64,000 bases of DNA, taken from Clostridiales bacterium. Its GTDB lineage: Bacteria > Bacillota > Clostridia > Saccharofermentanales > DTU023. Numbering within the stretch: the stretch's first letter is position 1; each line of letters starts with the position of its first letter. Under the pieces are notes generated by a model that worked only from the letters and a program-made list of their open reading frames with translations, was not told the origin of the DNA and made no database searches. Location: positions 1-64,000 of the forward strand of contig SFFI01000003.1 of NCBI GenBank assembly GCA_004556925.1. The letters are read 5' to 3'. Positions 7,417 to 15,163 of this stretch are shown piece by piece. The position numbers were made by a program, and so were the translations under genes.

Positions 7417-8061
7417 TCACCATTTTAGGGACGTGATCAAACTTGGATTAGCGCAAGGGAGAATACTACCTCTCCTAAGGCTTTCATCCATTTGTTGATC
7501 TACCCAGCTTAAGAGCTCTGCCAGGGAGTGACGGCGGGACCGGGCACATTCTGGGGCGGGCCGGTCACAGAGAAAGCATGTGCGGGGGGGCAGACCGAGC
7601 TCTTCTCGGCTGAGGGGGCCAGCTTGGCTGAAAACATCAATGTCATAGAGGCGGCCCAAGGGTTTCTCCTCCAGTTCTACCATGCGGCGCTTGACCTGGG
7701 CGGCTGGCAGAGGGCTGGTTAAGAAATATTCTGGACCCGTTGGCAGGTCGGGCAAGCTTTCCTCCCAGTCCCTGTCCCCTTCCTGGAGTCTAGTCCGGAT
7801 ATCCTCAATGCCTCGGGTAAAAAGGGCTTGGATGTAGTCGTTGTTTTTGACGGGACCCGGGATGTTGAGTTTGAAGCAGACCACCGTGGGATGGTTTTCG
7901 AGTAGGCTTTGCATAAATTGGACCCGGACTTCCCGGCGGGCCAAGACCTCTGCCAAGCTTGGCCTGCTTCCGGCTTGCAGGCGCGGGGGGATAGTGAGGC
8001 TTCCCTCATGCGGGTTCGTATTCTGGCACAGGTCTTTCTTGTCTACAGGGGCATGGGTCAT
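7417..8061 (-). CDS. citX: Apo-citrate lyase phosphoribosyl-dephospho-CoA transferase
   Basis: CitX attaches the 2'-(5''-phosphoribosyl)-3'-dephospho-CoA prosthetic group to the acyl carrier subunit of citrate lyase. Recognised from PTVVCFKLNIPGPVKN, GRLYDIDVF, the SREELGLPPRTCFLC motif, APECARSRRHSLAEL and the C-terminal LITSL. At 214 residues it is about 30 longer than usual because of an N-terminal extension. Start ATG 8061 has an AAGAGGT site upstream. It is transcribed divergently from citC at 8361. The lyase subunits citD, citE and citF and the citG gene are not in this window, so the active enzyme must depend on genes elsewhere or be absent. Confidence 0.9.
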   Translation of the reverse strand: MTHAPVDKKDLCQNTNPHEGSLTIPPRLQAGSRPSLAEVLARREVRVQFMQSLLENHPTVVCFKLNIPGPVKNNDYIQALFTRGIEDIRTRLQEGDRDWEESLPDLPTGPEYFLTSPLPAAQVKRRMVELEEKPLGRLYDIDVFSQAGPLSREELGLPPRTCFLCDRPAPECARSRRHSLAELLSWVDQQMDESLRRGSILPCANPSLITSLKW

Positions 8062-8101
8062 GCGCTTTTAGCTACCTCTTTTGTAAGTACAGTTTTGTAA
8101 G

Positions 8102-8124
8102 GACAGTTAGGAGGATTAACTGTC
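8102..8124. promoter_or_regulatory. Palindromic operator candidate between citX and citC
   Basis: GACAGTTA (8102-8109) and TTAACTGTC (8116-8124) form an inverted repeat with a six-base spacer, close upstream of citX. The size and symmetry fit a dimeric repressor or activator site. The regulator is not in the window. Confidence 0.45.
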
Positions 8125-8185
8125 TGACTTGCGCATAGTCAGCTTTCTGACTTCTACGCAGGTTATGGGTTAACTCTCTGACTTG
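8116..8185. promoter_or_regulatory. Direct repeats in the cit divergent promoter region
   Basis: TTAACTGTCTGACTTG (8116-8131) recurs as TTAACTCTCTGACTTG (8170-8185), 54 bases apart, with a partial copy AGCTTTCTGACTTC at 8141-8154. The last full copy overlaps the citC promoter spacer. This looks like a multi-site regulator array. Confidence 0.45.
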
Positions 8186-8192
8186 TTATAAT
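8163..8192 (+). promoter_or_regulatory. Candidate citC promoter
   Basis: TTATGG (8163-8168) and a perfect TATAAT (8187-8192) with an 18-base spacer. It would leave a leader of about 160 bases before citC. The -35 is weak, consistent with activation or repression through the overlapping direct repeats. Confidence 0.45.
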
Positions 8193-8360
8193 ATTCATTA
8201 TAAGTGAAATTCAAGAATCCAGGGTTCCGTGAGTCTAAGCATTGTGCGAGGCAAGACCTAATATAAATAGACGCATGGTGAATGTGAAACGCCAAGGAGC
8301 TAGCGCATAGATTTCATTCAAAACGAGCGGAGAAGTGAAAACGAGGTTAAGCAAGGATAA

Positions 8361-9416
8361 ATGGAAATCAGACGTTTATGGCCAGAGAAGTTTGCCCGAG
8401 ACCGCGAGCAATGGACTCACTTTTTAGCACAAGCCGGTCTGCGCCCCGAGCAGCATGTCGACCAGGTCTATGGCCTATTTGAAGGCCAGGACTTAGTGGC
8501 CACGGGGGCCATTTTCCATAATATTATCAAATGTATAGCTGTCCGATATGACTACCAGGGGGGACCGGCTTTTAACCAGTTGATCAGCGGGCTCTTGCAG
8601 GTCGTCCTGCAGCAAGGCTCTGGACAGGCCTACGTCTATACCAAGGTGGAAACTGCTCCTTCCTTTGGCCATTTGGGTTTCCAGGAAATATCCCGAGTAG
8701 ATAGCCAGCTGGTTTTCATGGAGAGGGCCATGCAGGGGTTGCCAGAGTTTCTGGCCGCACTGCAGGCGGATGATGCTAAGGATGTTCTTATGCCTGAAGG
8801 TCCTAAAGGGATTGGCGCCATTGTCTTAAACGCTAACCCCCTCACCTTGGGGCATATGGCTCTGATCACCCATGCGCGCCAGGCCTGCTCCATACTTCAT
8901 CTTTTTGTAGTCGCAGAAGATTTATCAGTCTTTCCTGCGGCCGACCGCCTGGCCTTGGTTCAGGAAGCCTTGGCTGCTTTCCCCCAAGTCCGGGTACACA
9001 GTACGGGCCCTTATTTGGTCTCCGCTGCTACCTTCCCATCCTACTTTTTGCCGGAAGAAGAAAATGTCACCCGCATCCAGGCCCGCCTGGATGCACAGAT
9101 CTTCCGCCGCTACTTCGCCCCTAGTCTAGGGATTACTACACGATTTGTAGGCGAAGAGCCCCTGAGTCCTGCTACAGCAATTTATAACCAGGTTATGGCC
9201 GAAGTTTTCCAGGAAAAAGCCCCCTATCCACCCCTAAAACTGGAGGTCATCCCTCGCGTCGAACAGGATGGCCAGCCTATCTCGGCCTCTCAGGTCCGCC
9301 AATATTTAGCCCAAGGCGAGCAGGACCAGGCGTTAGCGCTAGTGCCTCCTGTCACGCAGAAATACTTGCAGAGTCCTCAGGGACAAACCATCATTCAAAA
9401 GCTGCAATCTGTATAA
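8361..9416 (+). CDS. citC: Citrate (pro-3S)-lyase ligase
   Basis: CitC acetylates the prosthetic group of citrate lyase, using ATP and acetate, to activate the enzyme. The 351-residue product has an N-terminal GNAT-like part (LRPEQHVDQVYGLFEGQDLV, ATGAIFHNIIKCIAV) and a C-terminal nucleotidyltransferase domain with the HxGH-type motif in LNANPLTLGHMALI (about residues 157-170). It also has the family segments FVVAEDLSVFPAADR, FPSYFLPEE and VEQDGQPISASQVRQYL. Length is normal for the family. AAGGA precedes the ATG closely. It diverges from citX. The rest of the citrate lyase cluster is absent here. Confidence 0.92.
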   Translation: MEIRRLWPEKFARDREQWTHFLAQAGLRPEQHVDQVYGLFEGQDLVATGAIFHNIIKCIAVRYDYQGGPAFNQLISGLLQVVLQQGSGQAYVYTKVETAPSFGHLGFQEISRVDSQLVFMERAMQGLPEFLAALQADDAKDVLMPEGPKGIGAIVLNANPLTLGHMALITHARQACSILHLFVVAEDLSVFPAADRLALVQEALAAFPQVRVHSTGPYLVSAATFPSYFLPEEENVTRIQARLDAQIFRRYFAPSLGITTRFVGEEPLSPATAIYNQVMAEVFQEKAPYPPLKLEVIPRVEQDGQPISASQVRQYLAQGEQDQALALVPPVTQKYLQSPQGQTIIQKLQSV

Positions 9417-9546
9417 ATAATTGCTTCCGGCGTGCTGGCTCTCATCCCCGGCCAGAAATCCAGGCCTCAAATTATGGTGTGGAAGTCTTTCGCGTGCACC
9501 ATATCGTGCCTAATAGTGACTTGGACTCTGCCGCTCGCAGGGTATT

Positions 9547-9619
9547 AATAATTTACCGTTTTTGGTAATTATTATAAAAAATATCGTCCTTGTCTTGAGC
9601 AAAATAGGCAGACTGCCTA
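9547..9619. other. Two hairpins between citC and brnQ
   Basis: AATAATTTACC (9547-9557) pairs with GGTAATTATT (9564-9573), and TAGGCAG-A-CTGCCTA forms a near-perfect palindrome at 9605-9619 followed by an A-run. Neither has a clean T-tract on the plus strand, so calling them the citC terminator or brnQ regulatory sites is uncertain. No T-box consensus is seen. Confidence 0.35.
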
Positions 9620-9705
9620 AAAAATTCTTTCTTTTCTCCGTCAGTTTTGCTAAGATGAATAAGCTTTAATACGACTTATCCAGATGACTGGGGAGGGAAG
9701 GCTTG

Positions 9706-11049
9706 ATGAAGTCACAGAATCGGACCAAGGACCTTTTGGTTGTTAGTTTTGCCCTATTTTCGATGTTTTTGGGCGCAGGTAACATTATCTTTCCACCCTA
9801 CATGGGGGCAATGGCAGGCTCAGATTGGACCTTGGCCAGCCTGGGCTTTGTCTTAACGGGGACCGGCCTACCCATGCTGGGCATCATTGCGGTGGCCAAG
9901 GCTGGGGGCAGCGCGCAGAAATTCTGTGCACGGGTCTCTCCCATTTTTGCAACTGTGCTCACTACCATTATCCTGACCTTCATTGGACCGCTCTTCGCCA
10001 TCCCCCGGACCGCAGCGACTGCGGTAGAGCTTGCAATCCTGCCCTTTATGCCAGCGTCTATCGACCCCAATACCCTCTTGACTGTGGGCGCTTTAATTTT
10101 CTTTGTTATCTGCCTCTTTTTTATTCTCAGTCCAAATTCCGTGATTGACCGGTTAGGCGCCTTCCTGACCCCCTTCCTCTTGATTTTCCTGGCCATTATT
10201 ATCGGCATTGGAATTTTTAAGCCCATTGGAGAGCCGATTGCCCCTGCACCAGACCGCATGGGGACAGGAGTCTTCCACTATGGTTTCAGTACGGGCTACC
10301 AGACTATGGACGCCCTGGCTTCAATTGTCTTTGGGGGCACCGTCGCAATGACCCTGCAGCAAAAGGGTTATGAAGGCAAGTCAAAAGAGTCCATCATGCG
10401 AAAGGTCGCCGGGCTCGCAGGCCTGGGTACCATGGCTGTCTATGTAGGCTTTGCCTGGATTGGCGCTTCCGGCTCTGGCCAATTACAAACTATTCCCGAC
10501 CGCACCAGCTTAACGGTCACTGCCATCAAGCTCTTATCCGGAAATTTCGGCCAGATCCTCCTAGCCCTGATCATTTTCCTGGCCTGCCTGACCACCGCTA
10601 TTGGCTGCCTCTTAACAGCTAGTGATTATTTCACGAGCCTGTTCAAAAACCGCTTTAGCTATAAGACAGTGGCTGTAACCTTAACCCTCCTTTCCTACCT
10701 GGTTTCTATCATGGGCGTAGAAGGCATCATCAACCTCTCTACTCCACTTTTAGAAATCATCTATCCCGTAGTCATCGTCTTGATCGCCCTCAACCTTCTG
10801 GGCCAGAAGCTGGTGCCCTATGACGAAGTCTTTATAGGTGGGGTCATTGCCGCGATTCCTTTTGGAGTTATCCAGGCCCTCAAGACCATCACCGTAACAA
10901 AACCTACAGCAGAAGAAATTCTGGTCCACGTCCCCTTGGGACCCCAAGGCTTTGCCTTCCTCATTCCCGCCCTTCTGGGTTGTATCATTGGCTGGTTTGT
11001 GGGAAAAAGCCGAGCCCGCAAAGCAGGCACCCTAAAAGACCAAGCCTAA
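9706..11049 (+). CDS. brnQ: Branched-chain amino acid:cation symporter
   Basis: LIVCS-family permease importing leucine, isoleucine and valine with a cation. About 447 residues with 12 predicted membrane helices. Conserved opening FALFSMFLGAGNIIFPPYMG, then FIGPLFAIPRTAATAVE, YQTMDALASIVFGG, and a short charged C-terminal tail. ATG 9706 is preferred over the adjacent TTG 9703 because GGGAGGGAAGG lies at good distance. It is monocistronic: a strong hairpin follows at 11084. It fits the peptide- and amino-acid-using lifestyle suggested by the peptidases and Opp genes. Confidence 0.93.
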   Translation: MKSQNRTKDLLVVSFALFSMFLGAGNIIFPPYMGAMAGSDWTLASLGFVLTGTGLPMLGIIAVAKAGGSAQKFCARVSPIFATVLTTIILTFIGPLFAIPRTAATAVELAILPFMPASIDPNTLLTVGALIFFVICLFFILSPNSVIDRLGAFLTPFLLIFLAIIIGIGIFKPIGEPIAPAPDRMGTGVFHYGFSTGYQTMDALASIVFGGTVAMTLQQKGYEGKSKESIMRKVAGLAGLGTMAVYVGFAWIGASGSGQLQTIPDRTSLTVTAIKLLSGNFGQILLALIIFLACLTTAIGCLLTASDYFTSLFKNRFSYKTVAVTLTLLSYLVSIMGVEGIINLSTPLLEIIYPVVIVLIALNLLGQKLVPYDEVFIGGVIAAIPFGVIQALKTITVTKPTAEEILVHVPLGPQGFAFLIPALLGCIIGWFVGKSRARKAGTLKDQA

Positions 11050-11083
11050 GCCCTGAGGGCACTTCTAGCCTGTATAAAAACTT

Positions 11084-11110
11084 GAAGCCCAGGTCATGGA
11101 CCTGGGCTTC
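11084..11110. terminator. Bidirectional terminator between brnQ and oppF
   Basis: GAAGCCCAGGTC and GACCTGGGCTTC form a perfect 12-bp stem with a three-base loop. On the minus strand it is followed by AAGTTTTTAT, on the plus strand by TCTTAT. It lies between convergent genes and can serve both, more convincingly the opp operon. Confidence 0.85.
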
Positions 11111-11153
11111 TCTTATGGTCTAGTTAGGGTATATGGTCTTGGCGGCTTATGAC

Positions 11154-12182
11154 CTAGGCATCGTAGAGGTGGCAGGCCACAAAGTGCCCCGGCTCCATCT
11201 CTCTTTCCTCAGGAAACTCTTGCTGGCAGATGGGCATGGCATAGGGACAACGGTCATAGAAATAGCAGCCTTGCGGGAGGTTAACCGCCGAGGGGATCTC
11301 ACCTTTAATCGGCATTTCCTCAACAATAGGGTCTTCATCAATGGTTGGAACAGCGGAAAAGAGCATTTTGGTATAGGGATGCATGGGGTTTTCAAAGATT
11401 TGGTCTTTGCTACCTTTTTCGACGATACTCCCTAAATACATGCAAGCCAGGCGGTCTGAGATGTGACGTACAACAGAGAGATCGTGGGCAATAAAGAGGC
11501 AGGAAAAACCCATTTCATCCTTGAGGTCCATTAGAAGGTTTAGGATTTGCGCCTGGATAGACACATCCAAGGCAGAAACCGGCTCATCTGCAATGATAAA
11601 TGAGGGCTCCACAGCAAGGGAGCGGGCTATAACGATCCGCTGTCTTTGGCCACCAGAAAATTGGTGGGGATAGCGCCGGCTGTGTTCTGGCCGCAAGCCT
11701 ACCTTCTGGAGCAGGTCCACAGCCTTCTCTTCAGCTTCGGCCCGGTTGCTCGCTAGCTTATGGAAGAGCAGGGGCTCGCAGATAATATCAATGACCCTTT
11801 GGCGGGGGTTTAGAGAAGTGTAGGGATCCTGGAAGATCATCTGCATTTCGCGCCGCACCTTGCCAAGTTTCTGTTCCGGCAGGTGGCTAATGTCTTGCCC
11901 TTTGTATAGGATCTGGCCGGCGGCTGGCTCCAGGAGACGGATCACCGTCTTAGCCGCCGTGGACTTACCGCAGCCGGACTCCCCTACAAGCGCATAGACT
12001 TCTCCCTCCTGGACATCGAAGGAAATACCATTTAAGGCATGGACCACCTTATCATTCCAGCAGATACGGCCGTCTTCTCGGCGCAAGGACTGGAAAAAGC
12101 CCTTGGTGAGATAGAAACGCTGTTGGAGATTATTGACTTCTAAGGCCTTTGGGGCGGGTTGAGTCGTTTGTTGAGTATTCAT
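11154..12182 (-). CDS. oppF: Oligopeptide ABC transporter ATPase, OppF type
   Basis: Second ATP-binding subunit of a peptide importer, 342 residues. Walker A GESGCGKSTAAK near residue 70, signature FSGGQRQRIVIARSLAV, Walker B FIIADEPVSALD, and the C-terminal oligopeptide-transporter cysteine motif (NLPQGCYFYDRCPYAMPIC) that marks OppD/OppF. An AGGAGG site precedes ATG 12182. It is the last gene of the opp operon, with the terminator at 11084-11110 after it. Gene order binding protein-B-C-D-F is standard. Confidence 0.92.
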   Translation of the reverse strand: MNTQQTTQPAPKALEVNNLQQRFYLTKGFFQSLRREDGRICWNDKVVHALNGISFDVQEGEVYALVGESGCGKSTAAKTVIRLLEPAAGQILYKGQDISHLPEQKLGKVRREMQMIFQDPYTSLNPRQRVIDIICEPLLFHKLASNRAEAEEKAVDLLQKVGLRPEHSRRYPHQFSGGQRQRIVIARSLAVEPSFIIADEPVSALDVSIQAQILNLLMDLKDEMGFSCLFIAHDLSVVRHISDRLACMYLGSIVEKGSKDQIFENPMHPYTKMLFSAVPTIDEDPIVEEMPIKGEIPSAVNLPQGCYFYDRCPYAMPICQQEFPEEREMEPGHFVACHLYDA

Positions 12183-12194
12183 CCTGAAGGCCTC

Positions 12195-13205
12195 CTAAAA
12201 CACATCTTCCCCGGCTTGCAGAGGGAAGTGACAGGCCATAAAGTGTCCTGGTGTATGTTCAATAAGCTGGGGTTGTTCTTGCCTGCAGCGGTCCTGGGCC
12301 CGCGGGCACCTGTCTGCAAAATAGCAGCCCTGGGGCAGGTGAAGCATGGCCGGTACCATGCCAGGGATATAGGGCAGGCGGGGCCGTGAAGACCGGAGGC
12401 GGGGGATACACTTCAAGAGACCTACCGTATAGGGGTGGCAGGCATGGTGAATGAGTTCATCCCGGCTGGCATGCTCGACCAGCTTGCCACAATACATAAC
12501 GGCAATCCGGTCTGCATTTTCCGAAACTACTGCCAAATCGTGGGTGATTAAGATGAGCGATGTCCCCTGGTCTCTGACCAGTCGAGTCATGAGGCGGAGG
12601 ATCTGGGCCTGGATAGTGACGTCTAGGGCTGTGGTCGGCTCATCTGCAATAAGCAGCTTGGGCTCAATGGACAGAGCAATCGCGATAACGACCCTCTGCC
12701 GCATGCCACCGGAAAGCTGGAAGGGATAAGACTTGAGCCTTTCCTCCGGCTTGGGGATACCAACGGCCCGCAAAAGTTCTAGGCATTTTTCCCGGCGTTC
12801 CGCCTTGGTCATTTCTGGCCGGTGGAGGATGAACATTTCCGAGATTTGTTGCTCAATAGTTTTGAGAGGGTCTAAAGAGGTCAGGGAATCCTGGAAGACC
12901 ATGGAGATTTTATCTCCCCGCACTTGCCGCATTGTCTTTTCAGAGGCCGAAACCAGGTCCTGGCCCTCGAAGATAATTTGGCCAGATTCAATTTTGCCGT
13001 TCCCCGCCAGGAGCTTGAGGATTGAATAGGAAGCTGCGGACTTGCCAGAACCAGACTCACCCACAATGCCTAAAATCTCTTTTTCCTTGAGGCTAAAGGA
13101 AATATCATCAACAGCTTTAATAACCCCATCAAAGGTATGGAAGTACATGCAGAGATTACGAACATCCAGCATGACGCCATCAGAATGCGTATTACTCACG
13201 GCCAT
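12195..13205 (-). CDS. oppD: Oligopeptide ABC transporter ATPase, OppD type
   Basis: First ATP-binding subunit, 336 residues. Walker A GESGSGKSAASYS, signature LSGGMRQRVVIAIALS, Walker B LLIADEPTTALD, and the C-terminal cysteine motif LPQGCYFADRCPRAQDRC, as in OppD/DppD. The ATG is two bases after the oppC stop, with GGGGGTG as ribosome site inside oppC, so translation is coupled. Works with OppF to drive import through OppB and OppC. Confidence 0.92.
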   Translation of the reverse strand: MAVSNTHSDGVMLDVRNLCMYFHTFDGVIKAVDDISFSLKEKEILGIVGESGSGKSAASYSILKLLAGNGKIESGQIIFEGQDLVSASEKTMRQVRGDKISMVFQDSLTSLDPLKTIEQQISEMFILHRPEMTKAERREKCLELLRAVGIPKPEERLKSYPFQLSGGMRQRVVIAIALSIEPKLLIADEPTTALDVTIQAQILRLMTRLVRDQGTSLILITHDLAVVSENADRIAVMYCGKLVEHASRDELIHHACHPYTVGLLKCIPRLRSSRPRLPYIPGMVPAMLHLPQGCYFADRCPRAQDRCRQEQPQLIEHTPGHFMACHFPLQAGEDVF

Positions 13206-13206
13206 C

Positions 13207-14097
13207 TTACACCCCCTGTAATTTGGGATTTAGCTCATCACGCAGGAAGTCCCCTAAAAGGTTAATACCAAACACGATCAGCATGATATAAAAGCCTGGG
13301 AAGACGGACACCCACCACAGGCCACTAAAAAGCACGTCAAAGCCACTCTTGACCAAAAGGCCAAGCGAAGGCTTGGTAATTGGGACGCCAACACCTAAGA
13401 AAGACAGGGTGGCTTCAGTCAAAATAAAAGAACCTACCTGCATAGTCGCCAGAACCACAATGGAGTTGCTCACATTGGGCAGGACATGCCGGAGGAGAAT
13501 TTGTCGTTTAGGGAGACCAAGCGTTCGGGCTGCTTGGATATAGTCTAGGCTTTTCACCTTGAGGGTTTCCCCCCGCACCGTACGTGCGTAGGTCACCCAG
13601 CCGACCGCCACTAAAGCGATCAAGAGCTTGCCTATCCCGCGGCCAAAAACAGCCATGATGGCCAAGGCCAGAAGCATAGAGGGGAAGGAGAGCTGGACAT
13701 CGGCTATCCGCATGATAAAGCTTTCGGTCCGGCCACCAAAATAACCAGCGATCAGGCCTAATGCCGTACCCAGGATGCAAGAGCCCAACATGCCCATCAA
13801 TCCAATAAAGATAGAGGACCGGGAGCCATAAATAATGGCGCTCATGAGGCAACGGCCTTGGTTATCCGTGCCCAAAGGGAATTGAGCCTGCCCACCCTCA
13901 GCCCATGCCGGTGGTAAATAGGCATCTGCCAGGCTAATCTGGGTGAGGTCATAGGGATTTTGCGGGGCCAGATAGGGCCCAATAGTGGCAATTAAGATTG
14001 CCGCAAGCAAGAGCAAGCTACCGATAATAGCACCTGCACTGTGCCGATACTTATAGAAGAATTCAGACTGCCAAAAAGATTTTTTCTTATCTTGCAT
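13207..14097 (-). CDS. oppC: Oligopeptide ABC transporter permease, OppC type
   Basis: Membrane subunit of the peptide importer, 296 residues. An N-terminal helix (SAGAIIGSLLLLAAILIATIG) precedes the BPD_transp_1 fold with about five more helices. The DppC/OppC hallmark GTDNQGRCLMSAIIYGSR is at about 76, and the EAA-type loop reads YIQAARTLGLPKRQILLRHVLPN. Starts 12 bases after oppB with a GGGGGC site. Confidence 0.92.
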   Translation of the reverse strand: MQDKKKSFWQSEFFYKYRHSAGAIIGSLLLLAAILIATIGPYLAPQNPYDLTQISLADAYLPPAWAEGGQAQFPLGTDNQGRCLMSAIIYGSRSSIFIGLMGMLGSCILGTALGLIAGYFGGRTESFIMRIADVQLSFPSMLLALAIMAVFGRGIGKLLIALVAVGWVTYARTVRGETLKVKSLDYIQAARTLGLPKRQILLRHVLPNVSNSIVVLATMQVGSFILTEATLSFLGVGVPITKPSLGLLVKSGFDVLFSGLWWVSVFPGFYIMLIVFGINLLGDFLRDELNPKLQGV

Positions 14098-14109
14098 ATG
14101 TCGTGCCCC

Positions 14110-15075
14110 CTAAGCCAAGGAAATCCGGGGATCGATGAGGGAATACAGGATATCCACAATAAAGTTGATCACCACAAACATCCCCGCAGTCACCATCAAG
14201 TAGGCCACGATAATGGGCCGGTCAGCCTTGCCAATGGAATCGATTAAGAGCTTACCCATACCCGGCCAAGCATAAATCGTCTCAGTTACAGTCGTAAAGG
14301 CGATTAAGCCGCCAATGTTAAGGCCCAAGACGGTAACAACTGGAATAAGAGCATTTTTAAGGGCATGGCCAAACATAATCCGGCGGTTGCCGGCTCCCTT
14401 GGCCCGCAAGAACTTAACAAAGTCCTCCCGCATGGTTTCGATAATTCCTGACCGAGTTAAACGCAGGGTCGAAGCGATATTACTAATAGCAAGCGTGACA
14501 GACGGGAGAATCAGGTGTTTCCAACCATCTTTTGTAAAAAGGCTGGAAGAGATGCCCAGGAAGGTGCCTACCTGGCCTCGACCTGAGGCTGGCATGACAT
14601 GCAACTCTACAGCAAAGATGTAAATGAGCATCATGCCTATCCAAAAGTTGGGAAGGGAAATCCCCAGGATAGACCCACCCATAATAAGTTTAGATGACCG
14701 GCGGTTGGGGAAGGCCCCTGCATAGACCCCAAGGGGAATAGCGATGAAGATAATCAGAAGGCTGGCCACAATGACCACCTCAATAGTGGCAGGAAAACGC
14801 TCCAAAATCAGGGACATAGCCGGTTTACCATAGGTATAAGACACACCAAAATTCCCCTGCAGCAAATCCTGCAGAAAGATCCCATATTGCACATATATGG
14901 GGCGGTCTAAGCCCAAGCGCTCACGCGCGGCCTGAATTTCTGCCTCACTGGCATCTTCTCGCACAAGCATCAGGACGGGGTCGCCCAAAAAGCTAGTTAA
15001 GAAAAAGACTAGTATGGATACTACTAGCATGACGATGAGCATCTGCCCAAAGCGTCGCAAGAAATATTTAAGCAC
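14110..15075 (-). CDS. oppB: Oligopeptide ABC transporter permease, OppB type
   Basis: Membrane subunit, 321 residues, six helices. The typical opening is RRFGQMLIVMLVVSILVFFLT, with GLDRPIYVQYGIFL, and the EAA loop FVKFLRAKGAGNRRIMFGHALKN. The start is GTG 15075 behind an unusually strong GGAGGAGGG site. It follows the binding-protein gene after a GC-rich intercistronic hairpin (15118-15140) that probably sets the binding protein to permease ratio. Confidence 0.92.
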   Translation of the reverse strand: MLKYFLRRFGQMLIVMLVVSILVFFLTSFLGDPVLMLVREDASEAEIQAARERLGLDRPIYVQYGIFLQDLLQGNFGVSYTYGKPAMSLILERFPATIEVVIVASLLIIFIAIPLGVYAGAFPNRRSSKLIMGGSILGISLPNFWIGMMLIYIFAVELHVMPASGRGQVGTFLGISSSLFTKDGWKHLILPSVTLAISNIASTLRLTRSGIIETMREDFVKFLRAKGAGNRRIMFGHALKNALIPVVTVLGLNIGGLIAFTTVTETIYAWPGMGKLLIDSIGKADRPIIVAYLMVTAGMFVVINFIVDILYSLIDPRISLA

Positions 15076-15117
15076 CCTACCCTCCTCCTAGTTCCGGTCG
15101 CTCAAAGATTCAAATCT

Positions 15118-15140
15118 GCCCGCCCCAAGGCGGGGCGGGC
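15118..15140 (-). terminator. Intercistronic GC-rich hairpin after the binding-protein gene
   Basis: GCCCGCCCC and GGGGCGGGC form a nine-base perfect stem with a five-base loop about 20 bases after the binding-protein stop. No T-tract follows in the direction of transcription, so partial termination or 3'-end protection of the upstream mRNA is more likely than full termination, as in many solute-binding operons. Confidence 0.7.
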
Positions 15141-15163
15141 TGTAAGTTTTTACGAATTAAGGC

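Noticed and set aside
9417..9705. T-box leader before brnQ
   Set aside because: No T-box core sequence or specifier-loop layout is recognisable; only two simple hairpins.
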